From contig CM067507.1 in NCBI GenBank assembly GCA_034509495.1, positions 24,104,686 to 24,168,685 on the forward strand: a stretch of DNA of 64,000 nt, given 5' to 3'. The position numbers and the translations under genes are program-made. The stretch is from Acestrorhynchus altus (taxonomy: Eukaryota > Chordata > Actinopteri > Characiformes > Acestrorhynchidae). Shown piece by piece: positions 57,915 through 64,000 of this stretch. The first letter of the stretch is position 1. Each line of letters begins with the position of its first letter. The notes under the pieces are model-generated. The model was not told where the DNA came from and ran no database searches. It saw only the letters and a list, made by a program, of their open reading frames with translations.

Positions 57915-58095
57915 TGAAACATTTACATTTATGGCATTTAGCTGATGCTCTTATCGAGAGCAACGTACAAGGTTTCTCATATTACAGAGGTGGACCAGAG
58001 TAGTGTTAGAGGTCTTGCCCAAGGACTCTTATTGGTGTAGCACAGCATAGTTGTCTCCCACATGGGGTGGTGGCATACTGGTGCATACTCTGTTG
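57915..58095 (+). repeat. Dispersed fish repeat
   Basis: TTTACATTTATGGCATTTAG then CTGATGCTCTTATCGAGAGC and AACGTACAAGG is a sequence found very widely in teleost genomes (usual form GGCATTTAGCAGACGCTCTT). The class is uncertain. Confidence 0.65.
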
Positions 58096-58412
58096 CACCA
58101 CATTAACCACAAAAAGAATCTGTACTTTTTTTTATCTGACCCAATTTAATTAGTGTAGTACCAAATTAGTGTTTTATGGATTATTTTAAAAATATTTTAA
58201 AACAGTAAAATTTATGTAAAATCTATTTATATATTACCATCAGTAGACATTTCATGAAGAAATCACAAAACATGTATTTATGGCTGTAAAAGTGATTTAA
58301 ACTTCCCAACCAGGAACATAAACAAAACAAAACAATTGAGCATATTAAAAATAGCATTTAGCATTTGAATAATTGAAAATTCGATTAAATCTTGAAATCA
58401 TATGATTACGTA

Positions 58413-58819
58413 CACTATATGTCCAAATGTTTGTGGACACCCTTTTAATGAATGCATTCAGCCGCTTTAAATTGCATCTATTGCTGACATAGCATGTACA
58501 TAAACCCGGCACATACAGCTTGTCTAGGCCCTGTAGAGAAATACTGCCAATAGAATAGAACTAGAATAAGAGGACCTCAGCACTGTGCTGTGGAGCACAT
58601 AACAGCGCTCCATCCAATAACTCTGGGACAAGTTCGGGAGCTTTGAATGAAGTGATGGTGAATCCAGCACTTACACCTCACTAATGCCGAATTCAATCAA
58701 ATCCTTAAAGCAAAGCAGTGGACAGTGGAGACAATTGCTCTAAAAAAAGAATAAAGCCTTTCAGAAGATTTCAGAAGAAACAATTAATTGGCATTGCCCA
58801 AATACTTTTGTCCATAGTG
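58413..58819 (+). mobile_element. Nonautonomous Tc1/mariner-type element, best-preserved copy
   Basis: The ends CACTATATGTCCAAATG and CTTTTGTCCATAGTG are inverted and imperfect, flanked by TA at 58411-58412 and 58820-58821. The interior has TGTTTGTGGACACCC, GAATGCATTCAGCCGCTTTA, CATAGCATG, CTTGTCTAGGCCCTGTAGAG and CTCCATCCAATAACTCTG. It is 407 bp and has no transposase frame. Confidence 0.85.
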
Positions 58820-59444
58820 TATCACATCAGACCAGGTTTTTTAAACATATTCTAGTTTGAGAAATCCTGCTCTCATTATTTAACAACAAGCAGCTTCATA
58901 AAACACGTCATTATGTTTGTAACACATGCAGTCAAATGTAACCCCCAGAATGCACTACATATCTCAATTCACATTAATTGCTCTTAGTGTTCTGATCTAA
59001 ATCTTAATTCTATCCTATCCTATCCTAAATCAAACTCTGAACCTGTTTTAAATGTGCTATGTTTCCTCTGCAAATGTAAGGAGGAGAGAAAGATCATTTC
59101 ACACTTATTCCAGGGCGATGAGCCCTTTAGCTCAGATGAGGCCAATTACAATATTATTGCAGTGAGCTTTAGGGATAATGACCCACTGATTAAACAGACT
59201 CCTCACTTTTCAGGTGAAAATCACATCTTAATAACTTCTGCCTCAGCTTGCCTAATCTACTGTGATATTTTCAGAAATTCTCATTTGTTTTCTTTATTTA
59301 GACTCTAAAACCCATACAGGAAATGCATGTCTCTAATACAACAGTAAAGTTAACTGTCCTTGTGAAGGTTGTCAGACTAATTACAGTGAATTTCTGACAA
59401 AAAAGAATAAAGTATCCATGTAAAATGACTTTGCTGTGTCTTAC

Positions 59445-59514
59445 CTCCACAGCTAAATAAGTGTAGAAATCATGGCCAGGTCTTTTAGGTGGCATTTTTC
59501 CTTTTCCTTTCCAC
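59445..59514 (-). CDS. Candidate exon of an unidentified gene
   Basis: A 70-nt block after a strong acceptor (ATCTTTTTTTCAG) and before donor GAG|GTAAGA. Two frames are closed; the open one, after one leading base, encodes WKGKGKMPPKRPGHDFYTYL and then AVE. The leading G would complete a codon begun by TC at the end of the 21-nt block at 62273-62293. I do not recognise the protein. Confidence 0.35.
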
Positions 59515-60224
59515 CTGAAAAAAAGATATTGAGAATTTTATAAGGACAAGCCACTAGATGGAGCCTACACATTGATTGTAATGATTCTCATCATTGATGT
59601 GACTCTGTTCAATTGTTCTACACTGTCAACATCATTTTAGACTGAGCTCTGATTGTAGTATTTAACAGTTAAACTAAACTGTAACACTGAAATTGTACAT
59701 TTTTCATGTCTTTTTAAATAAACAATACAGGGATTATAGTGTATATCACAGAGGTATCGGGAAAAGGCAAGAGTCTGTGCAACATACACCCCAGCAGGTG
59801 GCCTCATTTCCAACAAATCACAAATCTTCAAAGGCCTTCAGTAATGTGTAGTGGATTTTCATGAGTATTTATTGGATTTCATTTTGTGTTGAAATGATTA
59901 TACCCAAAAATATTTAGTCTTTAATCATTATTGTTTTAACCATTATTAACCATTAAATGTTATTTTCCCCCAAAGGTTCTGCTCTAAAAGTATAAAAACC
60001 AATTGCTTAATTTAACATTATTTACATTTTTTTCAGTGTGTAAATATGATGTACATTAAATATGCTTAATTTTTTCAATATGTTTATATATGAAAGTAAA
60101 CAATGTTTATTTTGCACATTTATTTGAATAAACAAAGAATGTTTATTTAGCAGAACACTGCATATTTAAGCTTATTTAAGGACTTATTTTTACTTGTGTC
60201 ATATTGACCATATATTGACCATAT

Positions 60225-60250
60225 ATATTATATATATATATATATATAGT
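60225..60250. repeat. Short (TA)n
   Basis: TATATATTATATATATATATATATAG-like sequence of about 26 bp within AT-rich DNA. Confidence 0.8.
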
Positions 60251-60469
60251 GCCACGGAAAAATGCACAAATTGAGAAATTTAACACCTCGTCACGGTTCT
60301 GCAGGTGTCATCTCCAGGACTACATACTGTTGTTTATGAAACAACAAGAGATGCAAAATAATGAATTCATTCTAGATTAGACTACTGTAAACATCATTGA
60401 CAAAACACAGCAGCTAATGTTTAACAGGAGTGATGAAGCATATTTTCCTGGTTTTATTCTGTCTTCTAG

Positions 60470-60620
60470 CTTCCTTTTATGTTCATCATTTAAAGTCATT
60501 CATGGTCTAGCTCTAACATATCGTGCTCATCCCTTGAAGCATTAAAACATTAAGGCCAATTTTACTCATATTACATCTCCCCTGGTGAAAGAACCTTCTT
60601 ATGTTTGTTTCCTAATCTCT
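60470..60620 (+). repeat. Possible LINE fragment
   Basis: CATTTAAAGTCATTCATGGT followed by CTAGCTCTAACATATC resembles the region of fish LINEs (L2-like) that encodes FKALHGLAPxYL. Very decayed and tentative. Confidence 0.25.
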
Positions 60621-62272
60621 CAGATAGTGTTACACAAGTTCAATATGTGCACTTATTAAAACCTATGCTGAGAATGTCAAAATTTCTCAATGGACCAATG
60701 CCTCTATAAAATCTCTTTGCATTCACTTTCATTCAAATCCATTTCTAATCTATTCTATTCTTTCTTTTTTCTTCTCCACGAAAATCAGTCAGTTTGATAT
60801 TACAACTTTTTAGCATGACAGCAACAATAAATATAATTATCCAGTAGATGCTAGTATAGAGATGCTCATACACAAAATTTCTTGTTAGATTTGTGCAAAA
60901 ATTAGTATTAGTGATATATTTTGACACATTCTGTTTGTGATGTAGCAGCTGAACGAAGCGATTGCCTTCGTCACTTCCTTTCATTCCATTCTGCATTCAA
61001 AGTTAATAGCGGAGTTCATCATAGCGAGGTTGCTGTACATTAAGATTCCTTCTTTTTCCACGGCCAGTACTCATATGAAACTCACACATCACACGAATAC
61101 AACTGTGTAATATAATTCAAATGGCTTTATGGCTTTGCACAATGTTTACAAACCATCATTTCATCCACACTCTCTATTAACAAGACAGACAGCTACTCAG
61201 TCTGCATTGAGAAGCCTGAGGGATTACACTCATCATCAAAAAAGGCTGGACCCAAAAGGAAGAGTCAGATCACAATGCTATTTAGACAGAAGATAAAGGT
61301 TACAGGAACAATAAATGATAAAAAACAAAATATTAGAAACGAGCCACTCTACTCTGTGGTAGAGTTGGAGTTTAGATAGCACTAGAGCAAAGTGATCCTG
61401 TCAGAACATGATGAACAATCCATTCATGTTGCTGGTGTAGGCCATCTTCTACCCACTGCCACTAAAAGCCTTCAATAGTAATTTCTGCATAACAAGTATG
61501 GTACACAATATTCTGCGTAAAATTGCTTTCAAACTCTTATCTGAAGCATATTTCATTTGCAAATGATGCTACCAACACAACAGTATGAGTCAGAATGTAA
61601 AGCATGAGCAACAGAATCTAATATGTCAGTCAGGGACAGAGATAAGCCTTTACTACTGTCACATGCATGACTGAGTAAAACTAGAATTATTTGCATGTCT
61701 CACAGTGTCAAACCTACCCTGACTTCCTTCTGACTGTAATGAGAGTATTACTGTTAAAAGTAACAAGGCTGTAAAACTGTTCCATACAATTCTGCGGTTC
61801 ATTTGGTCCAAAACACTTAATATTAAGTGCATGAAATGTGATTATTCATTTCACACCTACTTTCAACAAATTCCCCTTCCCAATTAAACTGGACATTAAC
61901 TTCTATAGTAAATTTGTAGGTTGACATAAGAATTACACAATTGTACACACCTTCTCATTTCCCTTTTCCTACTATTTGGATTCAGCATCAATTCATGTCT
62001 AAGAAATATGATAAAACAAAGATTTTATTCCCCACCGACACGAGCACAAACACATCAGACACACAGTTCTTTCATTGCCAGAGAAAAACTAAAGATCATA
62101 GAGCTTTGCCTGATTTGAAAGCACCATTACACCAATACACAAGATCCCTCAGGACTGGGTTGCAGTAGGTTATGTGAAAGATGCTTTTGATAGATAATAG
62201 AATGCTATCATATCTACTGATGCAAAACATAAAGCAATCATTTTTTAAAATATAAAAATAAAATGTTCTTAC
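60621..62272. other. Intergenic DNA
   Basis: AT-rich and unique-looking; no gene, RNA or named repeat seen. Confidence 0.5.
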
Positions 62273-62293
62273 GACTCTTTGATTTTGCATTCA
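62273..62293 (-). CDS. Candidate 21-nt microexon
   Basis: Between ACCACTCAG and GTAAGAA lies a 21-nt block which, with two bases supplied from upstream, reads ECKIKE plus TC. The TC would join the leading G of 59445-59514 to make Ser. Short GT-AG intervals arise by chance, so this is weak on its own. Confidence 0.15.
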
Positions 62294-62671
62294 CTGAGTG
62301 GTGTTAGTTTGGAGACAACCAAAATAGATAGAGCAATTTGTTTTCTTAAATAAAATCCCAATGGCATCAACTTTTAGTCTTTTAATGGGGCAATAACTTA
62401 AGAGCCGACCTCCCTGGTCCACTGACCCATATTCCATAGCACCAAAATGCTGAGGGAAACTGTGCTTTCCACACAAAAAAAACTTGCAGATTTGTCAGAT
62501 ACACAGTTGTGTTAATTGTTATCTGAGGGTATCTGTTTTTTAGAGTCAAGTGAACAATACATTTTTAATGGACAACAAGGATTTATTGAGCAAACTTTTA
62601 TTGTGAACAAATTGTGTAAATTCTACACACAGTGTCAACATATACAAAAATCACACATCATTTGGTCAATC

Positions 62672-63121
62672 TGTCATGTCTGCCCTGTCAGTCCAGTTTA
62701 CCTCTGTCTTCCTGTCTTGATGTTGTTGTTTCCACCATGTGCTCCTAAGCACGAGTTGTTTGTTTTTGTCCTTGTCTCCTCCTTTGCTCCGCCCTTTCCC
62801 ATCTGTGTCTGTTTTGTAACCCTGCCCCCTCATTATCATGTCCCAGGTGTTGTCTATGTCATGTTGTATTTAAGACCCTTTGTCTCAGTCTGTCTTGGTC
62901 AGTCCTTTCGTTTCCTACCATGTTTGTGACCATAGTTAGTGGTATGGTTCTGTCAGATTGTTCCTGGTATATTTCGTTTCCTGTTTGTTAGTATAGGTCC
63001 CTTTTGTTTGTACTTTGTTCCCCACTTTGTAAGTGCTTTGTTTTTCTTCATTTATATTAAATTCCTACCCTTGCATTTGCCTCCACACCCTCGTCCTTGT
63101 TATGTCTGCTCATACTTGACA
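62672..63121 (+). mobile_element. Solo LTR of an LTR retrotransposon
   Basis: The 450-bp block starts TGTCATG and ends CTTGACA, giving perfect inverted 5-base ends TGTCA/TGACA. It is flanked by the 5-bp direct repeat CAATC (62667-62671 and 63122-63126). Inside are a TATTTAAGACC TATA-like box, a C/T-rich gypsy-like composition and TATATTAAATTC near the end as a possible poly(A) signal. No internal region follows, so this is a solo LTR left by recombination. Plus orientation is inferred from the TATA-to-poly(A) order. Confidence 0.85.
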
Positions 63122-63399
63122 CAATCACACATCATTTGTCCTTTAGTAAGTTGGCCCTTAGTTTCCCAAGTTTCTGACTAACAGTTGGTACCATATGCTT
63201 GGGGCTAAAATATGATCATAGCATTTTCTTCCAGAAGACTTTTCTCCACCCATACGGTTATCTGCAAAGTTTACTCAAGCCTGAAGGTGTCAATAGGTAG
63301 CAGCAGAACTTGGCAGCAACACATCAAAGTGACAGTGTGCATTAAAGTCTCAGTATAAGTGGGATGGAGCAGGTTAATTGTCTGACTGCATCCAGGTAG
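63122..63399. other. Spacer between solo LTR and non-LTR fragment
   Basis: Unique-looking DNA; nothing recognised apart from the duplicated site at its left edge. Confidence 0.5.
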
Positions 63400-64000
63400 A
63401 AACTGGTTTATAGTCTAGATGTTTTTGCCTGGATGTAGAGCAGCCACCTTCCAGAGGGAAGGAGGGTGAAAAGTCTGTGTGCAGGGTGGGTGTGGTCATG
63501 GAGGATGCAGGTTGCTCTCTCCTTGCATATGGTGGTGTAAATGTCACTGATAGCTGACTTGATGGTCCTCTGTGGAGACTTTACCACTCTCTGTAACATC
63601 ACCTTCTCAGACTACAGTGCAGCCAGTATACCACACAGTGAGGCACGTGGTAAGGACACTCTCCACCACACAGGTGTAAAAGGACCTGAGGATATCTGTG
63701 CCCAGGCCTGCCCTCTTCAACTTCATCAGGAAATACAACCGCTGGTGGGCTTTCCTCATGGCAACTATGGTGTTGGTATGCAAGGTGAGCGTGTCGCTCA
63801 GGTGTACTCCAAGGTAACTGGGGGGGGTTCTTGAAGTGAGCTCTGCAGTCGTGGGACATCAGTGGGTACAGCAGAGGGCTGAACACACAGTCCTAGGGGA
63901 GACAGTGTTCAGGATTATGAAGGAGGAGGATGTGTGCCGGTTGATCCTGACTCTCTGTGGCTTGCAGATCAGGAAATCCAGGACCCAGTTGCACAGGGAT
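63400..64000 (-). pseudogene. Antisense non-LTR retrotransposon reverse-transcriptase end
   Basis: On the minus strand the frames contain CNWVLDFLI, LGVHLSDTLTLHTNT, KAHQRLYFLMKLKRAGLG, FYTCVVESVLTTCLTVWY and later stops. This is the C-terminal part of a fish non-LTR reverse transcriptase (usual QRLYFLRRLKKAGL ... FYRCTVESVLSSCITAWYG). It is cut by the window edge and broken by frameshifts (for example around 63825-63895). Confidence 0.85.

Noticed and set aside
62640..63145. A 15-bp direct repeat considered as a LINE/SINE-type target duplication
   Set aside because: The block between has TG...CA ends and a shorter 5-bp duplication directly at them, which fits an LTR. The longer match is explained by a pre-existing tandem repeat.

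Overview
The window is vertebrate nuclear DNA, almost certainly from a teleost fish. It has one large intron-rich gene, AT-rich introns full of (CA)n/(TG)n microsatellites, and many relics of Tc1/mariner, Ty3/gypsy, non-LTR and tRNA-derived SINE elements of fish type. The SINE and several dispersed repeats look like those of ostariophysan fishes (characins, catfish, carps), but that is an impression from memory.

Left two thirds (about 0.9-41.3 kb): one gene on the minus strand, plppr5 (phospholipid phosphatase-related protein 5, also called LPPR5 or PRG-5). Its exons read right to left: exon 1 at 40661-40864, exon 2 at 23020-23152, exon 3 at 16497-16747, exon 4 at 10238-10414 and exon 5 at 1219-1353. 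All have GT-AG borders and consistent phases. A possible sixth, terminal coding exon lies at 895-1023. It is in phase with exon 5 but encodes a 42-residue tail unlike the short mammalian C-terminus as I remember it. The start is preceded by an in-frame stop and a CpG-rich promoter region (about 40865-41260) with CCAAT and GC boxes. The protein is a six-pass membrane protein of the lipid phosphate phosphatase fold in which all three catalytic motifs are altered.

The introns carry dispersed repeats. The most striking are an internally deleted Tc1-like transposon with about 200-bp terminal inverted repeats in intron 2, and in intron 1 a cluster of AAGGGTTCTTT-type inverted repeats followed by a roughly 0.9-kb minisatellite. 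That minisatellite is C-rich on the plus strand, so the plppr5 transcript is G-rich right after its first splice donor.

Right third (41.3-64 kb): the region upstream of plppr5. It holds no gene I can name. It contains decayed Tc1-like elements, a degenerate chromodomain-type Ty3/gypsy pol (50.7-52.8 kb), a nonautonomous DNA transposon with TA flanks (58.4-58.8 kb), a solo LTR with a 5-bp target duplication (62672-63121) and the antisense reverse-transcriptase end of a non-LTR element (63.4-64.0 kb). Between these are complex unique stretches that could be regulatory. Three minus-strand segments (62273-62293, 59445-59514, 57620-57677) look like splice-bordered exons of an unidentified gene.
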